Shown here piece by piece: positions 1 to 10,757 of a stretch of 64,000 nt of DNA (position 1 is the stretch's first letter; the number at the start of each line of letters is the position of its first letter). Position numbers and translations under genes: made by a program. The stretch is taken from positions 98,200,202-98,264,201 of the forward strand of contig NC_134701.1 in assembly GCF_043290135.1 (NCBI RefSeq), written 5' to 3'. Source of the stretch: Rhipicephalus microplus. Taxonomy: Eukaryota > Arthropoda > Arachnida > Ixodida > Ixodidae. The notes under the pieces were generated by a model. It searched no databases. It was not told where the DNA came from and worked only from the letters and a program-made list of their open reading frames with translations.

Positions 1-365
1 TGATAACTTCAAGAAGCTTACCTGTACGTAAACAAGCGATGCAGAACCCTTATTTTTATCCCCATTCTGTTGCATGGTTGGATTATCAAGAATTACATTT
101 TTAGAATCGCAGAACTCTAATATTACAGAGCATGGAGGAGCATCAGTGGTGCTTGCAACCTACAGCTACAGATTTGACGTAAGTGTTGCAGTGCAATCAT
201 AATCTGCTCGGTCATCTGTGACGACAACAGAGAAATGAGTAGCTGACAAGTAAAGCGTGTAACAGCTGTTAAATATCGGTTTCGCCAACAATATATAACA
301 AATTTTTACCGCTTCACAATATTGAGAAGAACCCGCACTTTGCCTCTCCCGCCGGGATACAACTT
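1..365. other. Unassigned AT-rich sequence
   Basis: I see no coding potential, tRNA-like boxes or repeat structure here. The LINE 3' fragment starts near 366. Confidence 0.5.
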
Positions 366-836
366 TACTGTGCAGCCTGTGGTTAGGAGTAGCTTTTACG
401 AAGGCCTAATTCTTTCGCACAGAATTGGCAGATAGCTCCAATGTGAATCTTGCGACACTGACGAGGCAATAGAACATCTACTGTGTCCATGTGAACGTTT
501 TGCGAGCGAACGCAACTTGCTATGCGAAACGTTAGAGACACTAGACAGTAGACCTTTTTCCGAAGAGAAGATCCTTTGTTCATGGCTCTACGCGTCGCAG
601 GCCAGCAAAACGACGCGGGCTGGCCTGCGACGTTTTCTATAGACGACCGGACTACGCAACCGCTTATAAGCGTGCAATGGACAAGGTCACATCTACACAC
701 ACGTTGCCCTTCACTTCTTTCTTTCTTCTTCTTTATCTCCTCACCCCTTCCCCCACTGCAGGTTAGCAAACCGGACGTGCGTCTGGTTGACCTTTCTGCC
801 TTTCATTTTTTCCCTTCCTCCTCCTCCTCCCGCTGA
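366..836 (+). mobile_element. LINE 3'-end fragment (I/R1-like C-terminal zinc-knuckle and 3' UTR)
   Basis: From about 442 the plus strand reads CESCDTDEAIEHLLCPCERF, a C-x2-C-x8-H-x3-C-like cluster, and then an Asp/Leu-rich helix ending ...LRRFL before a TAG near 637-639. This looks like the extreme C-terminus of the reverse-transcriptase protein of I/R1-like LINEs, where such a knuckle lies after the RT and RNase H region. The coding part is followed by a pyrimidine-rich 3' UTR (about 700-835) with the motif GGTTAGCAAACCGGA...CTGGTTGACC. A diverged relative of that motif lies at 28010-28130. The copy is 5'-truncated, which is typical of incomplete target-primed reverse transcription. The clade is inferred from the pattern only. 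Confidence 0.6.
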
Positions 837-933
837 TAACCCCATTTTTAGTGATCAATAAGGTAAATCTATTGAATAAATAAGTGAATAAATGAACAAA
901 CACGTGAATTGTGAATGGGGATTCTAAGGATTA

Positions 934-1536
934 TCATTCTAAGCATTATTTTAGTCACTGAATTGTTCCTTGAAATAGTACGCAGACTGCACTGAGCTTT
1001 GTGTCCTAAAGGAAAAAAATAACGCGAGGATCGGCAAACCTCTTGAGAAAGGCACCCGTTATCAGTTTTAGGGTGCCTTTTCTGTGGGGCCTACTCAATT
1101 TTTTCAGTAAACAAAGGACGTCTCAATTGTGCGTGAATGGTGATTGAAACGTTCTCGCGTGTTAGCTCTCTTGGGAGGCACTCTATTTTAGATTTGAGTG
1201 CAAAACACACACGATAAAATGTCAGGCTGTTCTTGCAAAAAAAAAGTTGCTCACAAGTTTCATTAGGTGACGCTGAAAACTACTTTATCTAAACGGTGTC
1301 TTGCTCTATTGCTGATGCCTTGAGGGACACTCCCTAATGTCGCTGCTGATAAAAGCATCTTGGGAGCAATGCATTACAAAATGAAAGCTTTAGCAACACA
1401 ATTTTCCATGGCCGAAGCTCTTTAAGGAGTGGGTCGTGGACTCGTGTATGTAATAGCCACTTTTAGTTTTAGTCGTGGAATGTCCACTGAATGGCGGTAC
1501 TCTTATATGATGAATATAAGTTGAAAAGATACGAGA
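934..1536 (+). repeat. Dispersed ~0.6 kb block, copy A (paralogue of 9836-10440)
   Basis: This stretch aligns base for base, with scattered substitutions, to 9836-10440. Both run from TCATTCTAAGCATTAT through GCGAGGATCGGCAAACCTC, the GTTAGCTCTCTTG region and the GGAATGTCCACTGAATGG head into a (TATG)n array. Both are followed by a SINE with the same unusual ACCACCAATTGA variant. No long ORF is present. It could be a transposable-element family or a small segmental duplication. The last ~130 bp (1405-1536) belong to a wider head family also seen near 25535, 25990 and 45755. Confidence 0.75.
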
Positions 1537-1606
1537 TACATGTATGTATGTATGTATGTATGTATGTATGTATGTATGTATGTATGTATGTATGTATGTA
1601 TGTATG

Positions 1607-1637
<31 letters not shown>

Positions 1638-1655
1638 GTATGTATGTATGTATGT
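1537..1655. repeat. (TATG)n microsatellite
   Basis: About 118 bp of nearly perfect TATG repeats with one interruption (TAAG near 1636). They lie directly between the block copy A and a SINE. Open frames reading poly-(YVCM) here are artefacts of the repeat. Confidence 0.98.
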
Positions 1656-1893
1656 AATTGATTTGTGGGGTTTAACCTCCCAAAACCACCAATTGATTAA
1701 GAGAGACGCCGTCGTGAAGGGCTCCGGAAATTTCGACCACCTGGGGTTCTTTAACGAGCACCCAAATCTGAGTACATGGGCCTACAACATTTCCACCTCT
1801 ATTGGAAATGCATCCGCCGCAGCCGGAATTTGATCCTGCGACCTGCGGGTCAGCCGCCAAGAACCTTACCTACTAGACCACCGTGGCGGGGCT
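1656..1893 (-). mobile_element. Ruka-like tRNA-derived SINE, near full length
   Basis: On the minus strand the element begins at 1893 with GCCCCGCCACGGTGGTCTAG (Pol III box A region), has a box B-like AGGATCAAATTCC, then a body with TTTCCGGAGCCCTTCACGAC, and ends in GGGGTTTTAGG-type sequence at the 1656 side. It resembles the Ruka tRNA-derived SINE of ticks. It encodes no protein and would depend on a LINE reverse transcriptase. It carries the ACCACCAATTGA variant, where other copies here have ACCATATGAT, and shares this with the copy at 10483-10726. Confidence 0.88.
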
Positions 1894-3382
1894 CAACATA
1901 AGGTGACCCCGGACCAACAGACGTGCGACCAGCACTGCACCATGGCCTCTGAGCTTTGCGGTAACGTTCCAGGCCACTCAGGCCTTGCAGCCACACTTTG
2001 ACCCCCCTCTGCTACCATTCCGGACCTGAAGAACCTGGTGATGTCAAAGACGTGCCCTTCGATGAGTCATTGGCTGCCATAATCTCGAAACTCTGCCCCC
2101 AGTGCCACTGTTCGAATCAACGTACCCAAAGTATCGTTTATGCAGCTCGATGCCGTTCTTGCGTTCAATGGTATCACAGACCAGCCGTTCATGCACGCCA
2201 TTTCTCTCGACGCCTTTTCGGTAGAACTGTGCCATCTCGCTGCCACTTCAAGCTCCAGCCCGCAGCCGTACGGTGACGCCTGATCTGCGGTACTGGCCTC
2301 CTACGGCCTCATCCTATACCCCAATCCACAGTTCTCTTGTTTCCTTTTGTTGACATGCCTGTGGTAGCAATTGGCATGCTCTAAGTCATCAATATATGAA
2401 GAGTTAAAGAGTTTTGTTGATGTAAAAAAGTTTTCTTCCGTTCACCCGCGACATCGCAGTTTCCGTCTCTGGAAACCGGGAAGGGCGAAGGGGGTAGCCT
2501 TTGTAGCGCCACGCTAAATTTGGCAAGCTGGCCGTGCCGAAAAAGAAGCGAGCTGAGTGGTTCGCGTGGCGAGAAATTTCAGGACGGCTCAGCTCCTGGC
2601 TTGGCTGAGCGCGGAAGCTGGAAACCCGTCTACGGACGCGTCCCAAATAAAAGCTGAGACCACGGCATGGCCTAAAGCGCCACCGTCTTACCTCTCCTTC
2701 CTCAACAATATAAATAGCTTGCCGTTTCAACGCTGAAGAAGCTGCTCTTTCGCGAATCAGTGGCAAGCACCACGCACTCACAAGCGAGAGATCAGACGTT
2801 CGACTCCGCACGCTGGAGTCTTTTAAATACGAATGCAATTCTTAGTTGGGGCATGTCAGGCGTCTGTTGGTGTCCGCACGCCAGCACGGGTTAACTCTAC
2901 GCTCAAACTCTCTTTCCCATAGCACTATCTGCCGGCTCGCGCGGTGAGTGGTGGACACTGAGTCGAAAGGAGAAGCGCGCTCTGGCGTCTGCAGGAACTC
3001 GCATTGTGGGAGCTCGGGGGAGCTTCCGCGTATGTGGAAAGAGTGTAGGAAAGGGTAGCTGCACTAACTCGCCGCTACTTCTCTCTTGTTCACTCTCTCT
3101 GCTCCCCTTGACCCACCATCTCGCTCTGTCGCTTGTACCTATATTTAGATGGAGTGAAGCGCATGTCTCACTCTCCTCTGTTCGCTGGCTGATCAATTTC
3201 TAAATGAAGGGTTAAGGTAGAAATCCTCGTCTCGTTATTATTTACGCCATTAAAACTACTACACCGTGTATTTACGGCAAAAGAAATGCAGTCGCATTAC
3301 ATTGTGATCTTTGTGAATACCTTCGAAAAGGTGAGGGCACTTTGTTTCTGCACTACTTTTCTTTCTATAGCGTTTTCACACA
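1894..3382. other. Unassigned sequence, no supported gene
   Basis: There are several short frames, the longest about 144 codons on the minus strand (2404-2838), but none shows a recognisable domain. A TATAAATAG string at 2709 is not accompanied by a convincing coding region. GC content is higher than in the flanks between about 2450 and 3150, so this may be an unclassified repeat. Confidence 0.4.
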
Positions 3383-3417
3383 CGCACACACACACGCAGA
3401 TATATATATATATATAT
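3383..3417. repeat. (AC)n then (TA)n microsatellite
   Basis: A short CA tract followed by about 18 bp of TA repeats. The TA tract is the left flank of the LTR element at 3418 and continues as a longer (TA)n array beyond 5987. The element therefore appears to have inserted within a TA microsatellite. Confidence 0.9.
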
Positions 3418-3553
3418 TGTAATGACGAAAACCGAAACTGGAACTCTCTCTGGCACAGACTCGCATGCTAGGAGGAAGAGGACAAAGACGAAGCAGAATA
3501 AGAACAGCCGGCCTGCAGCAAAGGCGTTGTGTCTTATTTCTCTCGTCGTTACA
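3418..3553 (+). repeat. 5' LTR, 136 bp
   Basis: Direct repeat of 5852-5987 with TGTAATGACG/CGTCGTTACA ends. It contains AGAATAAGAAC, a possible polyadenylation-like signal, but no clear TATA box. Confidence 0.88.
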
Positions 3554-3570
3554 ATGGCGCAGCCGACGAA
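3554..3570 (+). promoter_or_regulatory. Candidate primer-binding site
   Basis: The sequence TGGCGCAGCCGACGAAG begins at 3555, one base after the 5' LTR. The TGG start and position are those expected of a minus-strand tRNA primer site. I do not assign the tRNA. Confidence 0.55.
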
Positions 3571-3629
3571 GAAGACGTCATACGTCCCGGCTTCGTCATC
3601 CAGGACGCCCGCCGACATGCAGATGCGGT

Positions 3630-3995
3630 AAGCGTCGCTTGGGGACGGCGTCAAGGCCTCCTCAGCAGCTGTTCACCTGCCGCCACTGCCACCACCGTTC
3701 GGGGATGGCGCCAAGGCCTCCTCGGCGGCTTTAGTATACCCATCACCGGTATTTCTTCATGAAAAGGGACACCGTCTACGCGTCCTTCGCCACGGATTGT
3801 GCCCCGTGAGCACAGGTCGACAAGTGAACCCTGCGGCACAAGCCACCTGTCCGTACCCTCGTGGATCATCGGCAGCGTGGTTCTCTCATCGTAAAAACGC
3901 TGTTCACGCTTCCTCGATCATGGAGCCGACAGCCCTCCTGCAGCCGGGAGCACCTGTGCCGCCATTCGGGGACGGCGTCCAGGCCTTCTCGATGG
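3630..3995 (+). repeat. Short internal repeats of the Gag element leader
   Basis: The motif GGGGACGGCGTCAAGGCCTC occurs at about 3640, with variants near 3698 and 3968. It suggests local duplication in the leader and the first part of the ORF. Confidence 0.6.
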
Positions 3996-5905
3996 CTCCT
4001 GGGCAGGCTTGCCCCGGCCCCACCACGACAGTACATGGCCTGTCGTTGACCGGGAATGCCGTTCACGCTTCCCACTGCGACAACGTCCTGCTCAGTGCTT
4101 CATCGGCACCTCAGCCGCTCAGGGGTGCTGTTCAAGCTCCCTCGGCCGAGGGTACCACAGCAGTGAGTACGCTGATCGGGGAACACGTCCCCACTGGCTC
4201 CGCATGTGGGCCGCCCGAGAGTGCCACCGAGCTTTCGCGCACCATTGCGCGACTCCGCCTCGAGGTCGGCGCCCTGACAGCGTCGAGTTCTGCGATATTC
4301 CCTGCTGCCTTGCCGGGACTTCACATTATCGATGAGGCGTTGGCCGCGGCCGCCTCGCAAGACCATTCAACAACTTCCCCCGAGAGCCGCAGCAAGCTCC
4401 AGTATACTCTCGCGGCTCTTTCACACCAACTTGGCTGTGTGGCGTCGCTATTTTCTGGAGCTTCGCCTGCCGTGACACCACCACCGGCTGCCTCCGAGCT
4501 ACCCGAGTTTCGCGGCTTCCAGGACGATGCCGTCGATTGGGTGGCTACCATCAATGCTCTCGGAGCTCGCAAGGGATGGAGCGACAATCAGAAGTGGTGC
4601 GTGGCCTTAGACCGCCTTCAAAATCCTGCTGCTGCGTGGCACAGGTACGAAGGCGTGCGGCAGCAGTCCTGGGCGGACTGGAGCGCCAAGCTCATTGCTG
4701 CGTTTGGAAGAATTGAGTCTGACCTCACTGCTACCTCTCATTCTACCCTCGCCACTACCGAGCAAGGGGCTATTGAGAAGCACAACGACGAGGCAGCTGC
4801 ACCCTCTGCCAACCTGCCCTACCTCGGAGATCAACCTCACGAGGCGCCGCGCCCCCCTACAGCTGTGCCGCGTGCCCCCTCCCCGGACAGCTTCCCAGAG
4901 TACCCTGCGGCAATCATCGAGACAAGCTGGACGGTGTACTCCTCCGGGCAGATCTCTGACTCCGCGTCGACACCTGACACACAATTACCCTTGACCCAAC
5001 TTAGGACCGCCTATAAAGCACAGAAGCCAGTGAGCCAGCCTCCAAGCTGGTCAGCCCCAAATGGCCTGGATCCATTGACCTGCTGCGTGACGACGGCGGC
5101 TCTTTCACAACCAGCCGGAGACCAAGCACACGTCACAACGGCCAGTTTGACCCATAGTAAGGAGCCGCACCATCCCCTGCCACCTTTGCCGTCATTGGCC
5201 GAGTGCGTGGACGCTCGTAACTTGCCAAATGCCGTCTCCCCTAACGAGCCACAAGTGCCTACTCCACCTGAGGAGGATGCCATCGAAGTCATTCCGGTGC
5301 AGTTCACGGTTGCTCCGGATGGCGAGGCAACTGGCCATGTCGACATGAACGCACGTGACGGATTGGCAAAAACCTCCACTTCGACCAGCAGTGCATCAGC
5401 GAAGACGCTAGAGCACGACTTGCGTCGCAAGTCTACGCGCAAAGTCTACACAGCGATGTCGCTGATATCTATCGATATAGCCCATCGTACCTTCCCTCGC
5501 TCTGAACAACGCAGGCGTCCCCGCTCAGTGTGGGCCGCAGTACTGCATACTGGTGTCCCTGCAATGTCATCCAAGCAGCGAAGGGGTAGTCATCGCGATG
5601 GTCCGCCACCAATGCGATCACTCCGCACCAGCCAGTATCACCTGCTGGGTTTACATTCTCCAGGTGACTACATTAACTTGCCGCGCGGACGCGACCTGCA
5701 ACGACCACCTCGACACAGCCAGGGTCGTCCACCAGAGTACAGGACAGTTCCACAGGACAGCTCGAGGCGTGCACATGACAGACTACCACGGCACTCCCAG
5801 TGCCGCCCTCCAGAGAAAATTGCCCTTTGCGCGCTAGCAGTCATGGCCGAGTGTAATGACGAAAACCGAAACTGGAACTCTCTCTGGCACAGACTCGCAT
5901 GCTAG
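3797..5905 (+). CDS. Gag-like protein of the compact LTR element (702 codons)
   Basis: This is the only long ORF of the element, running from an ATG-initiated frame at 3797 into the 3' LTR, where it stops at 5905. Residues about 233-303 resemble a retrotransposon Gag (capsid-type) domain: they start ELPEFRGFQDDAVDWV, then have a KGWSDNQKW helix, a W-H-R-Y region and an SWADWSAKLIAAFG end. The N-terminal third is Pro/Ala/Ser/Thr-rich. The C-terminus from about residue 550 is Arg/Pro-rich with an internally repeated RPPRHSQGRPPE-like segment, which may be nucleic-acid binding. No CCHC knuckle, protease, RT or integrase motif is visible in any frame. The upstream ATG at 3554 is in the same frame but stops at 3631, so 3797 is the better start. 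It is intact over 702 codons, consistent with a recently active element. Particle formation is inferred from the Gag family. Confidence 0.7.
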   Translation: MCPVSTGRQVNPAAQATCPYPRGSSAAWFSHRKNAVHASSIMEPTALLQPGAPVPPFGDGVQAFSMAPGQACPGPTTTVHGLSLTGNAVHASHCDNVLLSASSAPQPLRGAVQAPSAEGTTAVSTLIGEHVPTGSACGPPESATELSRTIARLRLEVGALTASSSAIFPAALPGLHIIDEALAAAASQDHSTTSPESRSKLQYTLAALSHQLGCVASLFSGASPAVTPPPAASELPEFRGFQDDAVDWVATINALGARKGWSDNQKWCVALDRLQNPAAAWHRYEGVRQQSWADWSAKLIAAFGRIESDLTATSHSTLATTEQGAIEKHNDEAAAPSANLPYLGDQPHEAPRPPTAVPRAPSPDSFPEYPAAIIETSWTVYSSGQISDSASTPDTQLPLTQLRTAYKAQKPVSQPPSWSAPNGLDPLTCCVTTAALSQPAGDQAHVTTASLTHSKEPHHPLPPLPSLAECVDARNLPNAVSPNEPQVPTPPEEDAIEVIPVQFTVAPDGEATGHVDMNARDGLAKTSTSTSSASAKTLEHDLRRKSTRKVYTAMSLISIDIAHRTFPRSEQRRRPRSVWAAVLHTGVPAMSSKQRRGSHRDGPPPMRSLRTSQYHLLGLHSPGDYINLPRGRDLQRPPRHSQGRPPEYRTVPQDSSRRAHDRLPRHSQCRPPEKIALCALAVMAECNDENRNWNSLWHRLAC

Positions 5906-5984
5906 GAGGAAGAGGACAAAGACGAAGCAGAATAAGAACAGCCGGCCTGCAGCAAAGGCGTTGTGTCTTATTTCTCTCGTCGTT

Positions 5985-5987
<3 letters not shown>
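5852..5987 (+). repeat. 3' LTR, 136 bp
   Basis: Matches the 5' LTR at every base I compared. The ORF of the element ends inside it. Confidence 0.88.

Positions 5988-6083
<96 letters not shown>
5988..6083. repeat. (TA)n/(TG)n microsatellite
   Basis: About 55 bp of TA repeats, a short TGTATATATA transition, then about 30 bp of TG repeats. It is the right flank of the LTR element. Confidence 0.97.
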
Positions 6084-6255
6084 GTCTAAGTGGCTCCTGC
6101 CCATGATAACGTATCTCTTCATCTACATTTCCTTCTTCACATTAATACTACCATTAGGCGTAATATCTTCTCTTTCTTTTCTTTCTTGTCTGTTAGATCG
6201 CAATAATATTGTGTCTAACAAAAAAAACTAACCCCGTAAGTATACATTTTTTCCC
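6084..6255 (+). mobile_element. SINE 3'-tail fragment (TGTCTGTTAGATC family)
   Basis: Shares TTGTCTGTTAGATC, TAATATTGTGTC, a following A-rich stretch and AAGTATACATTTTTTCCCTT with 50610-50780, and more loosely with 6620-6735. The tRNA-like head is missing, so this is a 3' fragment of a dispersed repeat. Confidence 0.65.
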
Positions 6256-6479
6256 TTCATTTATTAACGAGAGTCTCGTTCTATCAGACTTGGTGTCTTT
6301 AGGTGGTACACGACGGATTATTGATCAGCTGCCAATTCGCAGTACGTTCACGTGCTGCGTGACGCCAAACAGCCTGATAAAAAGTGTTCCACATTCGTCG
6401 CAATAGATTCTTGTGGCGCTGACGTACACTCCCACGTTTAATTCACATATATCCACTATAAAGTGTACGCGGTGATGGC

Positions 6480-6735
6480 CACCGAAGTATCTCAGTTGGT
6501 AGAGCATCCAACGCGTTATTCGATGGTCGCAGGTTTGCTTTCTGCCCTCGGATATTATCTGTTCATACACAATTCTTTTTTCACTTCACATTACAATTAG
6601 GTGCAACAACTAACCCTATACTTTGCTTTCATATTTCTCGGTTAGACCTTATTATATTTGTGTTAACAAAAAAAAGACCCCTTAACCCTGTGAGCCCAGT
6701 TTTTTTCAACCGGCAGATATATTTTTTTGTTGATT
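6480..6735 (+). mobile_element. tRNA-derived SINE with decayed box B
   Basis: From 6488 the sequence TATCTCAGTTGGTAGAGCAT matches a tRNA 5' half with box A. ACGCGTTATTCGATGGTCGC follows as the anticodon-arm region, and AGGTTTGCTTTCTGCC is a mutated box B (normally GGTTCGANTCC). A body with TCACTTCACATTACAATTAG and GGTTAGACCTTATTA leads to an A-rich end near 6675. It is related to the tail fragments at 6084 and 50610. Confidence 0.7.
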
Positions 6736-7711
6736 TGGAGTTACTCAGCCTGAGAAACACGAAAATATTTTTTCTAAGCATCCCGTCAGTATACAAAAAA
6801 TGGCACTATGCCACAAATATAGAACACCAAGGCTTAGTGGTTGTAAATGGACTTACGGTGAATTTCAATACATAAATGTATTTAACCCTATTAGTGCAAG
6901 TTATCGTTGTGAAAATAACATACATCAACCACGTATTAGTTATAGCACATAAAACATGTAATACCAAGGGTTTGCGCTCGTGCTACACAGCTTTTCATTG
7001 AACTTAGAAGGCAACCGTCTACTTATTGAACACTTTGGAAGATCCAACATCATAAAAAATTGTCGTATCGCGCTTGGGGGCACCAGTATTATTTCTACCT
7101 GTGTTTGAAAGCACAACCTGATCGAACTACACTTCGTTGTCGTCCTGTTCGTGCTCCATTGGGCACCACTATTATATTTCAAAATGCAAATTAAAATTCA
7201 TTACTTACTATCTTACTATTACACACCCCTTACATATTATCTAAGTGATGTGGGCAGGTTTCTTGAATAAAATACCAAGATATTGGAAGCTTTTACACGA
7301 GCTACACTTGTAGATAAGCCTAAATGCATTCAGAAAATCGACAAACACTGAGTGCTGGTGTCCTTTATTTAGGATATGAAGATTGTCCACTGCTACGGGC
7401 GATGCGCTAGTGTTAGGAAAGACCAACTTTGCAAATAGCAAGTTAGACATCTAAGAAACAACGTCAGAAAATCGGTTCACCAGTAATCTACTAATTTTAA
7501 TAAAAATCTAATGGTTAACCAGTAAGGGGTCATTTTGTTTACTTGTAGCAATTGTCATTGTTATCACGATCAACCATCTTGTTGTCTACTTTGCAGACGA
7601 CCAAAAAAGATGACAAACAACTCAGTGCCTATGCTTGCGCAGGTGTATTGACGATATTTCGGATATCTTTTTCAGTTTCTGACTTCATTGTGTCACAATT
7701 GGCGGCAAAAA
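6736..7711. other. Unassigned AT-rich sequence
   Basis: Short frames only, the longest 80 codons on the minus strand (6940-7182). No domain or tRNA-like signal is recognised. Confidence 0.4.
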
Positions 7712-7819
<108 letters not shown>

Positions 7820-9085
7820 TTCTGCGTAAACGACTGTGGTTGTCGACGTCGACGGTGGTCTGCCCCCACTAAAAGGCCAATAGTGTTACCGAACTGTGAG
7901 AGTGCCAGAAGCTTCCTTGTCTAGGAGCTTCTTGTCGCTCTGCAAGGCGCTATGATACTTCGGCAGTGCTGCGAAAAACTACGGCTAACCACATTAAAGA
8001 GCCAAGTTATACGAGATGGACACATCTTTTCATAAACAGCATAAACTTTATTGTGTGCAACAGAAAGTGGAATGTAGAGCAATGGCACGCAGTACACCGG
8101 AAGTGGCAAGAAGGAAACAGACGAAGGAGAAACAGAGAGGAGAGCAGCGCGTTGCTTGCAATGCTCGTAAAGGAAGGGAAATTGGGAGCTCGCAGTCCGG
8201 CCCCAACCCGAGGCGCCCTGCAGGGTTTTTATGACCGTGGGGGTGGGTGGTGGCAGCCGTGTCGCTACAATATAATGTGTGGGGAAAAAATTTCATGGTT
8301 TTATCGAGAGGTGTTGGAGCTTCACGCTATTCGTCAGTGTTCGCTTCATGAAGATGGTGCTAATTTCTTTTTTTTTTTTGCGGTCATTGATTAAACATTG
8401 GCTATGAGAGATTTTCGAAGACTACACTCTCCTTGGGATTATTCAACGCAAACTTTTATGTGTGTCTGCCGCTTTTTAAGCGCTTGTTTAACACCAAGCC
8501 CATTTGAACTGGTGGTTGCGTTTATGCTCGTGAACATTGTCAATCAAAAATCAAATATTACGCATATCGGAGGCGAAACATAAATAGGTGAGTACTCGGT
8601 GATGTAATCCTTTACTAGTAAATACGTAAATACATAATAGCTAAAGGCAGCAGTGTTTCTTACGCTGTCCTGAAAGTGCGATGCTATGTACAAAAAAGAA
8701 AACTGGCAGAAGATAATTGTATTTCGACATTTGCCGCAAAGCACACAATTGCAAGCCAACGTTTTAACGTTCCCGCACGAAGTCACGGATGTCTGTTGGT
8801 GGTGGTGGTGGTGGTGGTAGTGGTGGCTGTTCTTGTTGCTGGCTAGATAATAACTGCCAATCACGTGTGGCGCATACCCGCTTACTGCGGCCATAAGAGA
8901 TGGGAATGTATCACAATTGAATGGGGTAAATGATTCCGCGATGTGCGCGATGAGATTATCTAGTTATTCCTGTCATGACAGGCAAGGCACGTTTGACGAA
9001 CCGTCTTACCCTCCCATACAAATTTTTCTTTGTGAACTCACTCAAATCTTTAAAAGGTGATCCCGAGAGCACTAAGACGTAAGCA
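7820..9085. other. Unassigned sequence with a short (GGT)n tract
   Basis: Contains a GGT-repeat tract at about 8797-8826 and a T-rich run at 8368-8380. The longest frame (7966-8394, plus strand, 142 codons) has no recognisable domain and a composition like its flanks. I call no gene. Confidence 0.4.
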
Positions 9086-9087
9086 TC

Positions 9088-9183
<96 letters not shown>
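9086..9183. repeat. (GATA)n microsatellite with inverted flanks
   Basis: About 98 bp of GATA repeats. The left flank GTAAGCATCT and the right flank AGACGCTTAC are inverted copies with one mismatch. Confidence 0.97.
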
Positions 9184-9835
9184 CGCTTACAGTGCCTGCA
9201 GTTCACTACCATTTGCTTAAAATTTACTATTTGTGACACTACTACGCCGACAATCACGCATGACCTGACATGCAGAAATGCACTTCTTACAAAGATATCA
9301 CAAAAATTTTATCATAAAACATTAAAAATTCAAAATGAATTTTTATGCTAGCAATACCAAACAAAGTAAGACACCGTGTTGGTACATTTTACGACCTTTA
9401 TGCTAGCAATATTATAGCAGCTACAATAAGAAGAATCGTGAAAACTTTTCATACATGACAAATGTGGCACTCATTATAAAAATTTCAGCACATGATAAAA
9501 TGTAGTATGCTTAAAAGGCGTGAACAAGAAACTAGGGCACATAATAAACAAATGTTTTGCTTTCTCACATCATCAACAAAATTTTCCACGTTTTGTTTTT
9601 AGTATGTGAGACATACAATTACAAAGACGGCGATTTCAATTCTCTGGATGTGGTTTTCATAGACGATGATCAAAAACTTCAGTTAGAAGATAATTTATTA
9701 ATAAAAATCGGCTTGAAAATGCAAATTTGAAGTATAAGCGTCTTCTTGACGCGTTAATAATAATTTGGTTTTTTAACTTTCAGGGTTCAAGCTAAAGATA
9801 AATTTATATTGATTGTGGTCAAAAAAATAGCTGCT
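9184..9835. other. Unassigned, very AT-rich sequence
   Basis: Rich in short A and T runs, with TTTTATGCTAGCAAT occurring twice (near 9342 and 9397). There is no frame above 60 codons and no recognisable element. Confidence 0.45.
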
Positions 9836-10440
9836 TCATTCTAAGCATTATCTTAGTCACTGAATTGTTACTTGAAATAGTACGCAGACTGCACTGAGCT
9901 TTGTGTCCTAACGGAAAAAAATAACGCGAGGATCGGCAAACCTCTTGAGAATGGCATCCGTTATCAGCTTTAGGATGCCTTTTCTGTAGGACCTACTCAA
10001 TTTTTTCAGTAAACAAAAGACCTCTCAATTGTGCGTGAATGGTGATTGAAACGTTCTCCCATGTTAGCTCTCTTGAGAGGCACTCTATTTTATATTGTAA
10101 GTGCAAAACACACCCGATAAAAAGTCAGGCTGTTCTTGCAAAATAGGTTACTCAAAAGTTTCTTTAGGTGACACTGAAAACTACTTTATCTAAACGGCGT
10201 CTTGCTCTATTGCTGATGCCTTGAGGGACACTCTCCAATGTCGCTGCCGATAAAAGCATCTTGGGAGCTATGCATTACAAAATGAAAGCTTTAGGCAACA
10301 CAATTTTCCATGGGCGAAGCTCTTCAAGGAGTGGGTCGAGGACTCGTGTATGTAATGGCCACCTTTAGTTTTAGTCCTGGAATGTCCACTGAATGGTGGT
10401 ACTTGTATATGATGAATATAAGTTGAAAAGATACGAGATA
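9836..10440 (+). repeat. Dispersed ~0.6 kb block, copy B (paralogue of 934-1536)
   Basis: Near-colinear with copy A, including the GCGAGGATCGGCAAACCTC and GATTGAAACGTTCTC segments and the terminal GGAATGTCCACTGAATGG head. A tetranucleotide array and a SINE follow, as in copy A. The alignment starts abruptly at TCATTCTAAGC. Confidence 0.75.
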
Positions 10441-10482
10441 CATACATGCATGTATGTATGTATGCATGTATGTATGTATGTA
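10441..10482. repeat. (TATG)n/(TGCA) short array
   Basis: About 40 bp of TATG repeats with TGCATG interruptions. It corresponds to the longer array at 1537-1655. Confidence 0.9.
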
Positions 10483-10726
10483 ATTGATTGATTGATTTGT
10501 GAGGTTTAACGTCCTAAAACCACCAATTGAATATGACATTCGCTATAGTGGAGGGCTCCGCAAATTTTGACCACCTAGGGTTCTTTACCGTGCACCGAAA
10601 TCTGAGTACATGGGCGTACAACATTTCCGCCTTCATCGGAACTGCAGCGGCCACAGCCCGGATTTGATCCCGCGACCTGCTGGTCAGCAGCGGAGTACCT
10701 TAGCCACTAGACCACCGTGGTGGGGC
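10483..10726 (-). mobile_element. Ruka-like tRNA-derived SINE, near full length
   Basis: On the minus strand it starts at 10726 with GCCCCACCACGGTGGTCTAG, has a box B of GGGATCAAATCC, and ends with CAATCAATCAATTA at 10483. It shares ACCACCAATTGA with the copy at 1656-1893. The two SINEs were therefore probably duplicated with their flanking block and did not insert independently. Confidence 0.9.

Positions 10727-10757
<31 letters not shown>

Larger units (their letters stand above)
3418..5987 (+). mobile_element. Compact LTR retroelement with Gag-only ORF (TR-GAG-like)
   Basis: Two 136-bp direct repeats (3418-3553 and 5852-5987) start TGTAATGACG and end CGTCGTTACA. This gives LTR-type TG...CA ends with near-perfect 10-bp inverted termini. 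By eye the two LTRs are identical, which indicates a recent insertion. One base after the left LTR comes TGGCGCAGCCGACGAAG, a plausible primer-binding site because tRNA 3' ends are CCA. The 2.3 kb interior has one long ORF with a Gag-like domain and no protease, reverse transcriptase or integrase. An obvious polypurine tract before the right LTR is not visible. The target lies in (TA)n, so a 4-bp ATAT duplication is compatible but not informative. Mobility would need enzymes supplied in trans. Confidence 0.85.

Noticed and set aside
1540..1833. Open frame reading poly-(MYVC) and continuing into the SINE
   Set aside because: The TATG repeat is open in this frame by composition, and the rest is SINE sequence.
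2700..2720. TATA-box-like TATAAATAG upstream of short frames
   Set aside because: No coding region, initiator or conserved downstream feature supports a promoter.
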